A stretch of DNA of 64,000 nucleotides from Streptomyces paradoxus (GTDB lineage: Bacteria; Actinomycetota; Actinomycetes; Streptomycetales; Streptomycetaceae). Shown piece by piece: positions 26,590 through 34,987 of this stretch (positions are counted from its first letter, which is position 1; every line of letters starts with the position of its first letter). The stretch is from assembly GCF_014202475.1 (NCBI RefSeq), contig NZ_JACHGV010000001.1, positions 364,087-428,086 on the forward strand. The letters run 5' to 3'. The notes under the pieces were generated by a model, which saw nothing but the letters and a program-made list of their open reading frames with translations, made no database searches and was not told the origin of the DNA. The translations under genes were made by a program, and so were the position numbers.

Positions 26590-27218
26590 ACCGCTGCCCC
26601 GGCCGTCACCGCCGTGGTCAGCTCGCGCACGATCCCGCGCAGCCCGGGCGTCGCCGCTCCGGCCCGCTCGGCCAGTTCCTCGACGCGCCGGCCGGGAGTG
26701 CTCTCGCCGAACAGGCCCGCCGCGACGGCGAGGACGGCGAGCGCGGCGTCCCGCTCGGAGATCTCCGCGACCGGCAGCGGCCCGCGCAGGACCTGCCGGG
26801 TCTCCTCACGCAGCACCTCCACGGCGGCCGTGCGCTCCAGCGCGTACTCTACGGACGGGAACACGCCGAGGACCCGTCTCTTCTCGGCCCGCAGATACCC
26901 CTCTGCCACCAGCTGCTCCCGTACGGCGTCGAGGGTCACCCGCGCCCGCAGCGTCACCCAGGTCCGCCAGGGGTGCGGGCACGACTCGCGGACGAGTTCG
27001 AGCAGCCCGTCGAGGACCGCGTCACCCGTGCTCGTGTCCAGGTCGGCCGGTGTGACGATGCCGTCGTCGTCGGTGAGCAGGCCGCGACGGGCCAGCTCGA
27101 CGAGGGCGCCGGCCCGGACCGGCCCGGGCCGGTGGGCGGCGCTTCCGGCAGCCGGCCGCGCGGCGTCCCAGGCCAGCAGACAGAGCCGGGCCGGCAGCGT
27201 GAGCGGGCCGTTGGGCAC
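26574..27218 (-). CDS. GPP34 (GOLPH3-like) phosphoprotein
   Basis: This 214-residue helical protein belongs to the GPP34/Golgi phosphoprotein 3 family, common in actinomycetes: LTLPARLCLLAWD at the N-terminus, then DGLLELVRESCPHPWRTWV and LVAEGYLRAEKRRVLGVFPS. The eukaryotic relative binds phosphatidylinositol phosphate at the Golgi. Bacterial members may bind membranes, but their role is unknown. I chose the GTG at 27218 with GAGGAGG just upstream over the ATG at 27251. Its last codons lie in a 24-bp repeat shared with the neighbouring pseudogene. Confidence 0.85.
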   Translation of the reverse strand: MPNGPLTLPARLCLLAWDAARPAAGSAAHRPGPVRAGALVELARRGLLTDDDGIVTPADLDTSTGDAVLDGLLELVRESCPHPWRTWVTLRARVTLDAVREQLVAEGYLRAEKRRVLGVFPSVEYALERTAAVEVLREETRQVLRGPLPVAEISERDAALAVLAVAAGLFGESTPGRRVEELAERAGAATPGLRGIVRELTTAVTAGAAVATSP

Positions 27219-27260
27219 GGGGCCTCCTCGGGGCGCGAGATCGGGTTTCACGTTAATTCG

Positions 27261-27289
27261 TTGACAGGCTCAGAGGCCCCTCGTACGGT
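27261..27289 (+). promoter_or_regulatory. Strong housekeeping promoter for the ABC-F/UvrA-like operon
   Basis: A perfect TTGACA (27261-27266) and TACGGT (27284-27289) are separated by 17 bp. Transcription should start near 27296, leaving an untranslated leader of about 225 nt before the ATG at 27521. Confidence 0.85.
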
Positions 27290-27315
27290 GTAAAGCGTCC
27301 CTGTTGCCGCCGATT

Positions 27316-27338
27316 GGAGAAGGACGTTGCTCGTCTGA
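27316..27338 (+). promoter_or_regulatory. Possible leader mini-ORF (Met-Leu-Val)
   Basis: A purine-rich GGAGAAGGA (27316-27324) precedes TTG CTC GTC TGA (27327-27338), a three-codon reading frame near the 5' end of the leader. Short leader ORFs of this kind sense stalled ribosomes in attenuators of ABC-F genes; here this is an inference. Confidence 0.4.
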
Positions 27339-27352
27339 GGTCCTGAGACACC

Positions 27353-27431
27353 GCGTCACACCCGACTGGTGTGCGCTGCGTGCGACCTCGGCGTTCGAGC
27401 CGTCCTCCGGTGCAGGGCATTTTTCATGCCC
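27353..27431 (+). promoter_or_regulatory. Structured leader: two hairpins
   Basis: Hairpin 1: CACACC (27357-27362) pairs with GGTGTG (27368-27373), extended by GCG/CGC with one bulge. Hairpin 2: GGGCAT (27415-27420) pairs with ATGCCC (27426-27431) around TTTTC. Together with the mini-ORF this fits a ribosome-controlled attenuator for the genes downstream. Confidence 0.55.
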
Positions 27432-27520
27432 GTGGTGTGCCATGGAGCCTCCCCCCTGGTCGCAGGTGTCTCGACACGCGTTTGCCCCCGACCGCTTCGA
27501 GCAACCGCGAGTGAGGCCGC

Positions 27521-29146
27521 ATGTCTACCTCCATCACCGTCACATCCCTTTCGTTCACCTGGCCCGACGGCAGCCCCGTCTTCGAGGGCCTGGACGTCGC
27601 GTTCGGCCCCGGCCGGACCGGCCTGGTCGGCATCAACGGGTCAGGTAAATCAACCCTGTTGAAGCTGATCGCCGGTGAACTCGCACCGGCCGACGGCACC
27701 GTCCGCGTGGCCGGCGAGGTCGGATACCTCCCGCAGAACGTCACGCTCGACACCACCCTGCGCGTCGACGAGGCCCTCGGCATCGCCGGGCAGCGCGCCG
27801 CCCTGCACGCCATCGAGGCCGGCGACGTCTCCGAGACGCACTTCGAGACCGTCGGCGACGACTGGGACGTGGAGGAACGCGCCCTCGCCACCCTCGGCGA
27901 ACTCGGGCTGGGACACGTCGGGCTGGACCGCACCGTCGGCGAGGTGTCGGGCGGCGAGTCGGTGCTGCTGCGCCTGGCCGCGCTGCTGCTGCGCCGCCCC
28001 GACGTGCTGCTGCTGGACGAGCCGACCAACAACCTCGACCTGTACGCCCGCAGGCGGCTGTACGCGGCCGTCCAGTCCTGGCCGGGCGTGATGGTCGTCG
28101 TCAGTCACGACCGTGAACTGCTGGACCTCGTCGACCAGATCGCCGATCTGCGCTCCGGAGAGATCACCTGGTACGGCGGCAACTACTCCGTCTACGAGGA
28201 GGCCCTGGAGATCGAGCAGGAGGCGGCCGAGCGCATGGTGCGCGTCGCCGAGGCCGACTTCCGCAAGCAGAAGCGCGAACTGACCGACGCCCAGGTCAAG
28301 CTGGCCCGCCGCAAGCGGTACGGGCAGAAGATGTGGGACCAGAAGCGCGAGCCGAAGATCGTCATGGGGGCACGCAAGCGCGCGGCGCAGGAGTCCGCGG
28401 GCAAGCACCGCATCATGCACGAGGAGAAGCTCGCCGAGGCCAAGGAGCGGCTGGACGACGCGGTGGAGGCGGTCCGGGACGACGACGAGATCCGCGTCGA
28501 CCTGCCGTACACGGCCGTGCCGCCGGGGCGTACCGTCCTCACGCTGCAGGATCTCGGGCTCCGCTACGGCCCCCGGGTGAAGGGCGGCCTGGAGCTGCGC
28601 GGTCCCGAGCGGGTCGCGCTGGTCGGGCGCAACGGCGCGGGCAAGACCACGCTGCTGCGCACGATCGCCGGGGAACTCGCCCCGGAATCCGGGGAGGTGC
28701 GGGCGCACGTCCCGCTGCGGTTCCTGCCGCAGCGGCTCGACGTCCTCGACGGCGAGCGGACCGTCGCCGAGAACGTGGCGCGGTTCGCGCCGGGCGCCAC
28801 CAACAACCGGGTCCGGGCGCGGCTGGCGCGCTTCCTGTTCCGGGGCGCCCGCGCCGACCAGAAGGCGGCGACGCTGTCCGGCGGCGAGCGCTTCCGGGCG
28901 GCACTGGCCGCGCTGATGCTGGCGGAGCCCGCGCCGCAGCTGCTCATGCTGGACGAGCCGACCAACAACCTCGACATGGCGAGCGTCCGGCAGCTCACCA
29001 CGGCCCTGGAGTCGTACGAGGGGGCGCTGGTCGTGGCCAGTCACGACCTGCCGTTCCTGGAGTCGGTCGGCATCACGCGCTGGCTGTTGCTGGAGGAAGG
29101 AGAACTGCGGGAAATCACGCCAGAGGCTGTCTGGTTTCCCGCCTAG
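27521..29146 (+). CDS. ABC-F ATPase, probable antibiotic-response type
   Basis: This 541-residue protein has two ABC domains without membrane segments. Domain 1 has GINGSGKST (about 39-47), signature VSGGE and LLLDEPTNNLD. The linker (about 225-325) is strongly basic and helical. Domain 2 has GRNGAGKTT, LSGGE and LMLDEPTNNLD. ABC-F proteins enter the ribosomal E site and can dislodge antibiotics. The strong promoter, long hairpin-rich leader and partner gene set it apart from the ABC-F at 2046 and favour an inducible protection role. GTGAGG lies 4 bp before the ATG. A UvrA-like gene follows after 10 bp. Confidence 0.92.
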   Translation: MSTSITVTSLSFTWPDGSPVFEGLDVAFGPGRTGLVGINGSGKSTLLKLIAGELAPADGTVRVAGEVGYLPQNVTLDTTLRVDEALGIAGQRAALHAIEAGDVSETHFETVGDDWDVEERALATLGELGLGHVGLDRTVGEVSGGESVLLRLAALLLRRPDVLLLDEPTNNLDLYARRRLYAAVQSWPGVMVVVSHDRELLDLVDQIADLRSGEITWYGGNYSVYEEALEIEQEAAERMVRVAEADFRKQKRELTDAQVKLARRKRYGQKMWDQKREPKIVMGARKRAAQESAGKHRIMHEEKLAEAKERLDDAVEAVRDDDEIRVDLPYTAVPPGRTVLTLQDLGLRYGPRVKGGLELRGPERVALVGRNGAGKTTLLRTIAGELAPESGEVRAHVPLRFLPQRLDVLDGERTVAENVARFAPGATNNRVRARLARFLFRGARADQKAATLSGGERFRAALAALMLAEPAPQLLMLDEPTNNLDMASVRQLTTALESYEGALVVASHDLPFLESVGITRWLLLEEGELREITPEAVWFPA

Positions 29147-29156
29147 CGTCGGTGGC

Positions 29157-31433
29157 ATGACCGACTTCGCACACGATGCCATCACCCTGACCGGAGCACG
29201 CGAGAACAACCTCAAGGACGTCACCCTGCGCATCCCGAAAGGCCGGCTGACCGTGTTCACCGGCGTTTCGGGGTCGGGGAAGTCGTCCGTCGTCTTCGAC
29301 ACGATCGCGGTGGAGTCGCAGCGCCAGCTGAACGAGACGTACCCCTGGTTCGTCCGCAACCGGCTGCCCAAGTTCGAGCGGCCGCACGCGGACGGCCTGG
29401 AGGACCTCACCCCGGCGATCGTCGTCGACCAGCGGCAGGTCGGCGGCCACTCCCGGTCGACCGTCGGCACCATGACCGACGTCTATTCGGTGATCCGGGT
29501 GCTGTTCTCCCGGTACGGCACCCCGAGCGCCGGACCGGCGACGGCGTACTCGTTCAACGACCCGTCGGGCATGTGCCCCGGGTGCGACGGTCTCGGCCGG
29601 GCGGTCAGGCCCGACTGGGACCGCATCCTGGACCCGGACCGCTCCCTCGCCGAGGGGGCGGTCCGCTTCCCGCCCTTCGCCGCCGGGACCTGGCAGGGGC
29701 AGGCGTACACCAACAGCGCCGACCTCGACCCGCACAAGCCGGTGGGGCGGTTCACGGCCGCCGAGCGGGAGTTCCTGATGCGCGGGCGGCCCGGCAGCAA
29801 GGTCACCGTCAACGGCACGGGCGGCACCTGGACCACGGAGTACGAGGGGCTGGCGGTCCGCTTCGAGCGGCTGTACCTGAAGCGGGACCTGTCGGCCATG
29901 AGCCAGAAGACCCGGGAGCTGGTGAACGCGTTCCTCGTGGAGGGCACCTGCCCGGACTGCCGCGGAGCACGTCTGAACGCGGCGGCCCTGGCAACGAGGA
30001 TCAACGGCCGGTCGATCGCCGACTGCACCCGTATGCAGGTCACCGACCTGATCACCGTGCTGAAGGAGATCGACGACGCGGTGGCCGGGCCGATCGCCTC
30101 GGCGGCCGTGGCCGCGCTGGAGCGCATCGAGGCGATCGGCCTCGGCTACCTCAGCCTCGACCGGGAGACGGCCACGCTCAGCGGCGGGGAGGGGCAGCGG
30201 CTGAAGACGGTGCGGCACCTCGGCTCCAGCCTGACCGGCATGACGTACATCTTCGACGAGCCGAGCGTCGGCCTGCACCCGCGTGACGTGGGCCGCCTCG
30301 GCGACCTACTGCTGCGGCTGCGCGACAAGGGCAACACGGTGCTGGTCGTCGAGCACGACCCGGACGTGATCGCGCTGGCCGACCACGTCGTCGACATGGG
30401 CCCGGGCGCCGGCGCCGGGGGCGGCACGGTGGTGTTCGAGGGGACTCCGGCGGAACTGGCCGTGTCCGGCACGCTCACCGGGCGCTGCCTGCGCACCCGT
30501 ACGGCGGTCAAGGACGAGGTGCGGGAGCCCACGGGCGAGCTGTGGGTCAAGGGTGCGGACCGGCACAACCTGCGGGACGTGACCGTACGGTTCCCGGCCG
30601 GTGTGCTCACGGCGGTGACCGGCGTCGCGGGCTCGGGAAAGAGCACCCTGGCCGGGGAGTTCACCGCGGCGCACGAGGAGGCCGTGGTCGTCGACCAGTC
30701 GTCGATCGGCATCTCGGGCCGCTCCACCCCGGCGACCTACCTGGGGCTCATGGACACGGTCCGGAAGATCTTCGCCCGCGAGACGGGGGCCGGGGCGGGC
30801 CTGTTCAGCTTCAACTCCGGCGGGGCCTGCGGCACCTGCGAGGGCCGGGGCGTCATCCACACCGACCTCGCCTTCATGGACCCGGTGACGACGACCTGCC
30901 ACGACTGCGAGGGGCGGCGCTTCAAGGAGGAGGTGCTGCGGCTGACGGTGCGGGGGCATTCCATCGCGGACGTCCTGGAGATGACGGCCGAGGAGGCACT
31001 CGGCTTCTTCGACGACACGGGCGTACGGCGCCGGCTGCGTGCCCTGCGGGACGTCGGACTGACGTACCTCACCCTCGGCCAGCCCCTCTCCACGCTCTCC
31101 GGCGGCGAGCGGCAGCGCATCAAGCTGGCCACGCGACTGCACCGGACGGGCGCGGTCTACGTGCTCGACGAGCCGACGACCGGCCTGCACATGGCGGATG
31201 TGGAGGGCCTCGTCGCCCTGCTGGACCGGCTGGTCGACGCGGGCAACACGGTCGTCGTCGTCGAGCACAACCTCGACGTGGTCGCCCGGGCCGACTGGGT
31301 GATCGACCTCGGCCCGGACGGCGGCCGGGACGGCGGCGAGATCGTCTTCGAGGGGACGCCCCGGCAGATTCTGGAGGCGCAGGGCTCATTCACCGGGGAG
31401 CATCTGCGGCGGGCGGTGCGGCAGCGCCCGTGA
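29157..31433 (+). CDS. Short UvrA-like ATPase (UvrA2/DrrC type)
   Basis: This 758-residue protein has two UvrA-type ABC modules. Walker A motifs are GVSGSGKSS (about 38-46) and GVAGSGKST; zinc-module pairs are CPGCDGLG, CPDCRGARL, CGTCEGRG and CHDCEGRRF; LSGGE is followed by FDEPSVGLHPRD and LDEPTTGLHMAD. Canonical UvrA has about 950 residues; the shortage lies in the N-terminal part, where the UvrB-binding and insertion domains normally are. Such short paralogues occur with drug resistance (DrrC-like) and are thought to protect DNA or remove bound ligands. It is co-transcribed with the ABC-F gene 10 bp upstream. Confidence 0.9.
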   Translation: MTDFAHDAITLTGARENNLKDVTLRIPKGRLTVFTGVSGSGKSSVVFDTIAVESQRQLNETYPWFVRNRLPKFERPHADGLEDLTPAIVVDQRQVGGHSRSTVGTMTDVYSVIRVLFSRYGTPSAGPATAYSFNDPSGMCPGCDGLGRAVRPDWDRILDPDRSLAEGAVRFPPFAAGTWQGQAYTNSADLDPHKPVGRFTAAEREFLMRGRPGSKVTVNGTGGTWTTEYEGLAVRFERLYLKRDLSAMSQKTRELVNAFLVEGTCPDCRGARLNAAALATRINGRSIADCTRMQVTDLITVLKEIDDAVAGPIASAAVAALERIEAIGLGYLSLDRETATLSGGEGQRLKTVRHLGSSLTGMTYIFDEPSVGLHPRDVGRLGDLLLRLRDKGNTVLVVEHDPDVIALADHVVDMGPGAGAGGGTVVFEGTPAELAVSGTLTGRCLRTRTAVKDEVREPTGELWVKGADRHNLRDVTVRFPAGVLTAVTGVAGSGKSTLAGEFTAAHEEAVVVDQSSIGISGRSTPATYLGLMDTVRKIFARETGAGAGLFSFNSGGACGTCEGRGVIHTDLAFMDPVTTTCHDCEGRRFKEEVLRLTVRGHSIADVLEMTAEEALGFFDDTGVRRRLRALRDVGLTYLTLGQPLSTLSGGERQRIKLATRLHRTGAVYVLDEPTTGLHMADVEGLVALLDRLVDAGNTVVVVEHNLDVVARADWVIDLGPDGGRDGGEIVFEGTPRQILEAQGSFTGEHLRRAVRQRP

Positions 31434-31661
31434 GCCGGGGGCGCCGCAGGAGGCCGGACCGGTTGGCCGAGTGCGACGGGGCGGGAGCGGGGTACCCGGC
31501 GGGCGCTTGATCAGCACCACCGCTTCTCCGCCCCGCCCCGGGGCTGTCCTCTCCCCCGTTCGCCCTGCATGATGGTCGGCCGACGCCCGATGGGTTCCGG
31601 TCGATCCCGGAGGACCCGCCGGTGCGGTCCAGACACGTCCATCCGATACGGAGTCCCGCTC

Positions 31662-32438
31662 GTGCCCAGCAAGAAGGCCCTCGTCCGCCGCCCCAGCCCG
31701 CGTCTCGCCGAGGGGCTGGTGACGCACATCGAGCGGGAGAAGGTCGACACCGACCTCGCCGTCGAGCAGTGGGAGGCGTACGTGGAGGCCCTGCGCACGC
31801 ACGGCTGGGAGACCATCGAGGTGGACCCGGCCGACGACTGCCCGGACTCCGTCTTCGTCGAGGACACGGTCGTGATGTACCGGAACGTCGCGCTGATCGC
31901 CCGCCCGGGCGCCGACTCCCGGCGTGCGGAGACCGCCGGGGTCGAGGAGGCCGTGGCCGGTCTGGGCTGCTCGGTGAACTGGATCTGGGACCCGGGCACG
32001 CTGGAGGGCGGCGACGTCCTGAAGATCGGCGACACCGTCTACGTGGGCCGGGGCGGCCGCACCAACGCCGCCGGCGTCCAGCAGCTGCGCGCGGCGTTCG
32101 AGCCGCTCGGCGCGCGGGTCGTCGCCGCGCCGGTGAGCAAGGTGCTGCACCTGAAGTCGGCGGTCACGGCGCTGCCGGACGGCACGGTCATCGGGCACAT
32201 CCCCAAGATGGACACGCCCTCGCTGTTCGCGCGTTTCCTGCCGGTCCCCGAGGAGGCGGGATCACACGTCGTCCTGCTCGGCGGCGACAAGCTGCTGATG
32301 GCGGCGAGCGCGCCGAAGACCGCCGAGCTGTTCGCCGACCTCGGGTACGAACCGGTCGTCGTGGACATCAGCGAGTTCGAGAAGCTCGAAGGATGTGTGA
32401 CGTGCCTCTCGGTGCGGCTGCGGGAGCTGTACACCTGA
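31662..32438 (+). CDS. Dimethylarginine dimethylaminohydrolase-like (DDAH) enzyme
   Basis: This 258-residue protein has the pentein (amidinotransferase) fold. DDAH features are visible: PDSVFVEDTVVMYRNVALI for substrate binding, LEGGDVLKIG, the His in VLHLKSAVT, and the C-terminal nucleophile Cys in LEGCVTCLSVRLRELY. DDAH hydrolyses methylated arginine to citrulline and amine; an arginine or another guanidino substrate is possible. I selected the GTG at 31662 (VPSKKALVRRPSPRLAEGL) because the upstream residues are not family-like. No operon partner is evident. Confidence 0.87.
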   Translation: MPSKKALVRRPSPRLAEGLVTHIEREKVDTDLAVEQWEAYVEALRTHGWETIEVDPADDCPDSVFVEDTVVMYRNVALIARPGADSRRAETAGVEEAVAGLGCSVNWIWDPGTLEGGDVLKIGDTVYVGRGGRTNAAGVQQLRAAFEPLGARVVAAPVSKVLHLKSAVTALPDGTVIGHIPKMDTPSLFARFLPVPEEAGSHVVLLGGDKLLMAASAPKTAELFADLGYEPVVVDISEFEKLEGCVTCLSVRLRELYT

Positions 32439-32543
32439 CCGGAGCCGCGGGTTCCCCCTCCGGCCCCTCGACCTGCGCGGTCCGGGAAGTTGACGCGCGT
32501 ACGAGCGACCCCGCTGATCAGCGGCCTTTACGACACCCTTAAC

Positions 32544-32587
32544 CTACGGCCTCGTAACCTACGGCAACGTAGCCTACGATGCCGTAG
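32544..32587. promoter_or_regulatory. Three tandem 14-bp operator dyads upstream of the desaturase
   Basis: CTACG-N4-CGTAG occurs at 32559-32572 and 32574-32587, and as CTACG-N4-CGTAA at 32544-32557. Starts are exactly 15 bp apart. Read across, 32556-32590 is also one near-perfect 35-bp palindrome with AACCTACGGC and GCCGTAGGTT at its ends. The array ends about 40 bp before the desaturase ATG. A TetR-type repressor is the most likely ligand (inference). Confidence 0.8.
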
Positions 32588-32630
32588 GTTCACCGCACAC
32601 CGCTCATACGTTTGTCCCCCTGGAGAGTCC

Positions 32631-33608
32631 ATGACGATCACCACTCCCCACCTCGGCAGCCCGGCCGGCGCCTGGACCGACGCTCAGCTGCTGTACGCCC
32701 TGGAGGAAGTGGTCGAGAAGGAGCTCAACCGGCATCTGAAGGTCGCCAAGGACTGGATGCCGCACGAGTACGTGCCGTGGAGCGACGGGCGCAACTTCCC
32801 CGGTCTCTTCGAGGACGGCGAGGCCTGGGGCAAGGAGCAGTCCAAGGTCACCGAGATCGGCCGCATCGCGCTCGTCGTCAACCTTCTGACCGAGGACAAC
32901 CTGCCCAGCTACCACCACGAGATCGCCTCCCTCTTCGGCCGTGACGGCGCCTGGGGCACCTGGGTGCACCGCTGGACGGCGGAGGAGGGCCGGCACGGCA
33001 TCGTGATGCGCGACTACCTGCTCACCTCGCGCGCGGTGGACCCGGACAAGCTGGAAGAGTTCCGGATGTCCCACATGAGCGAGGGCTTCGAGTCGGACAA
33101 CCGGCACTCGATGCTGCACTCGGTCGCCTACGTGGCCTTCCAGGAGCTCGCGACCCGCGTCTCGCACCGCAACACCGGCCACCAGTCCGGGGACCCGGTC
33201 TGCGACCGCATGCTGGCGCGCATCGCCACCGACGAGAACCTGCACATGGTCTTCTACCGGAACCTGCTGAAGGCGGCCTTCGAGCTGGCGCCCGACCTGA
33301 CGATGATGGCGGTGCGCGACGTCATCGTGAACTTCCGGATGCCCGGCCACGGCATGCCCGGCTTCGAGCGCGCCGCCGCGCAGATGGCGATCGGCGAGAT
33401 CTACAACATGCGCATCCACCACGACGACGTGCTCCAGCCCGTGCTGCGCTTCCTGAAGATCATGGAGATCGACGGCCTGGGCCCGGAGGGCCGCAAGGCG
33501 CAGGAGGAGCTCGGTCTGTTCATGGGCGGTCTGGACTCCGAGGCGTCGAAGTTCGACGAGAAGCTGGCCGCCCGCAAGGCCCGCATGGCGGCCCGGGCCG
33601 GCGCCTGA
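32631..33608 (+). CDS. Acyl-ACP desaturase (soluble di-iron)
   Basis: This 325-residue soluble desaturase of the plant-stearoyl-ACP type introduces a double bond into acyl-ACP with O2 and reduced ferredoxin. The di-iron ligands are visible: WTAEEGRHG (EExxH) and ATDENLHMVFY (DExxH), with further Glu in SYHHEIASLF and an early EEVVEKELNRH. It has no membrane segment. The ATG at 32631 follows the Shine-Dalgarno-like CTGGAGAG. Expression is probably repressed through the dyad array just upstream, in line with adjustment of membrane fluidity. A strong terminator follows. Confidence 0.92.
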   Translation: MTITTPHLGSPAGAWTDAQLLYALEEVVEKELNRHLKVAKDWMPHEYVPWSDGRNFPGLFEDGEAWGKEQSKVTEIGRIALVVNLLTEDNLPSYHHEIASLFGRDGAWGTWVHRWTAEEGRHGIVMRDYLLTSRAVDPDKLEEFRMSHMSEGFESDNRHSMLHSVAYVAFQELATRVSHRNTGHQSGDPVCDRMLARIATDENLHMVFYRNLLKAAFELAPDLTMMAVRDVIVNFRMPGHGMPGFERAAAQMAIGEIYNMRIHHDDVLQPVLRFLKIMEIDGLGPEGRKAQEELGLFMGGLDSEASKFDEKLAARKARMAARAGA

Positions 33609-33626
33609 CACCGCCCCGCACACCGC

Positions 33627-33665
33627 CACGAGGCCCCGGCCGCCACGAGCGGCCGGGGCCTCGTG
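33627..33665. terminator. Strong bidirectional terminator
   Basis: A 17-bp perfect stem: CACGAGGCCCCGGCCGC (33627-33643) pairs with its exact reverse complement at 33649-33665 around a CACGA loop. It sits between the convergent desaturase and WhiB-like genes. Confidence 0.9.
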
Positions 33666-33716
33666 CGTGCCGCCAGCGGACCCAAGTGGGACCGGGAGGC
33701 CCCGCCCCGGTGGCGG

Positions 33717-33962
33717 CTACCGCGACACCCGCCGCAGTTCCAGCCGCTCCTTCTCGGAGAGGCCGCCCCAGACACCGAAGCGCTCGTCGTTGTCCAGCGC
33801 GTACGCGAGGCAGGCCGCACGGATCGGGCACATACCGCAGATCCGCTTCGCCTCCCGCACCGAACTGCCCGGTTCGGGGAAGAAGAAGTCCGCCCCCGTC
33901 TGCGCGCACAACGCCTCTTGCTGCCATTCGAGTTCGGGCGAGGTGATCGTGTCGATGTGCAT
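33717..33962 (-). CDS. WhiB-like (Wbl) iron-sulfur regulator
   Basis: This is an 81-residue actinobacterial Wbl protein. The four cluster ligands are visible: Cys in EALCAQTG and the set ICGMCPIRAAC. The turn GVWGG and the basic C-terminal helix SEKERLELRR complete the family pattern. Wbl proteins bind a 4Fe-4S cluster and usually act with a sigma factor to activate promoters. It lacks the AT-hook of WhiB7/WblC, so it is not that paralogue. I selected the ATG at 33962 (MHIDTITSPELEW); the upstream frame is not conserved-looking. Confidence 0.93.
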   Translation of the reverse strand: MHIDTITSPELEWQQEALCAQTGADFFFPEPGSSVREAKRICGMCPIRAACLAYALDNDERFGVWGGLSEKERLELRRVSR

Positions 33963-34195
33963 GACCGGAAGCGTCGCTGGCGGCGAAAAACGTTCGATCA
34001 ACGCGGGATCAACACCGCGTTCCCGGGCCCCCGGCCCTCCGATGGTGGCCCGCCGGACCGGCCGGCGCACGGCGGCGCGCGGAAACACCGCACAGCCCGC
34101 CCCGCCCTCCCCGGCGGTGTTCCGGCGGCGGATGTCATCCGGCGGTGAAAGACTCGGCAGTGCGGACGACGGGCCCCTGTGCGAGGAGGGCGACG

Positions 34196-34981
34196 ATGCT
34201 CACCACCCGTTATGTCACCGGCGCTCCGAACTGGATCGACCTCGGCACCCCCGACATCGACGGCGCCGCCGCCTTCTACGGCGGGCTGTTCGACTGGCGG
34301 TTCCAGCCGGGCGGCCCGGAGGTCGGAGGGTACGGCCTGTTCCAGCTCGGCGGCAGGACGGCCGCCGGGGGCATGCAGACCACCGCCGAGCAGGGCCCGC
34401 CGTCCTGGACGGTGTACTTCCAGGCGCCGGACGCGGACGCCACGGCGCGGGCGGCCGAGCAGGCGCGCGGCTCGGTGGCGGTGCAGCCGATGGACGTCCA
34501 GGACCTGGGCCGGATGGCGATCCTCACCGACCAGGCGGGAGTGCCCTTCGGCCTGTGGCAGCCGGGCCGCAACAAGGGCCTGGAGGTGGTCCAGGACCCC
34601 GGCTCGCTGTGCTGGGTCGAGCTGTACACGGCGGACGTCCCGGCCGCGGCCGCCTTCTACCACTCCGTACTCGGTCTGGAGACCTTCGGCGCCGACTTCG
34701 CCGGCGGCACGTACACCACGTTCAGCCCGGCCGGACAGGGCGAGGACGCCATGTTCGGCGGAGTCGTCCCGCTGGCCGACGACCCGTCCGAGGAGGAGGC
34801 GTACTGGCTGCCGTACTTCGAGGTCGCCGACACGGACGCCATCGTCGCGAGGACCCGGGAACTGGGCGGCACGGTCCGCCTCGCGGCCACGGACCTCCCG
34901 TCCGTCGGCCGCCTCGCGAAACTCGCCGACCCGTACGGCGCCCGCTTCGCCGTGATCCGCAGCGCCCCGCCGCAGACCTGA
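34196..34981 (+). CDS. Two-domain VOC (glyoxalase-fold) protein
   Basis: This 261-residue protein is made of two vicinal-oxygen-chelate domains: residues about 8-125 (NWIDLGTPDIDGAAAFYGGL) and about 140-255 (CWVELYTADVPAAAAFYHSV). Each has the PDxxxAAAFY helix after the first strand. The family covers glyoxalases, extradiol dioxygenases and resistance proteins that bind bleomycin-like drugs. No clear metal triad can be assigned, so its ligand is unknown. A good GAGGAGGG lies before the ATG at 34196. Confidence 0.88.
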   Translation: MLTTRYVTGAPNWIDLGTPDIDGAAAFYGGLFDWRFQPGGPEVGGYGLFQLGGRTAAGGMQTTAEQGPPSWTVYFQAPDADATARAAEQARGSVAVQPMDVQDLGRMAILTDQAGVPFGLWQPGRNKGLEVVQDPGSLCWVELYTADVPAAAAFYHSVLGLETFGADFAGGTYTTFSPAGQGEDAMFGGVVPLADDPSEEEAYWLPYFEVADTDAIVARTRELGGTVRLAATDLPSVGRLAKLADPYGARFAVIRSAPPQT

Positions 34982-34987
34982 GACCGG

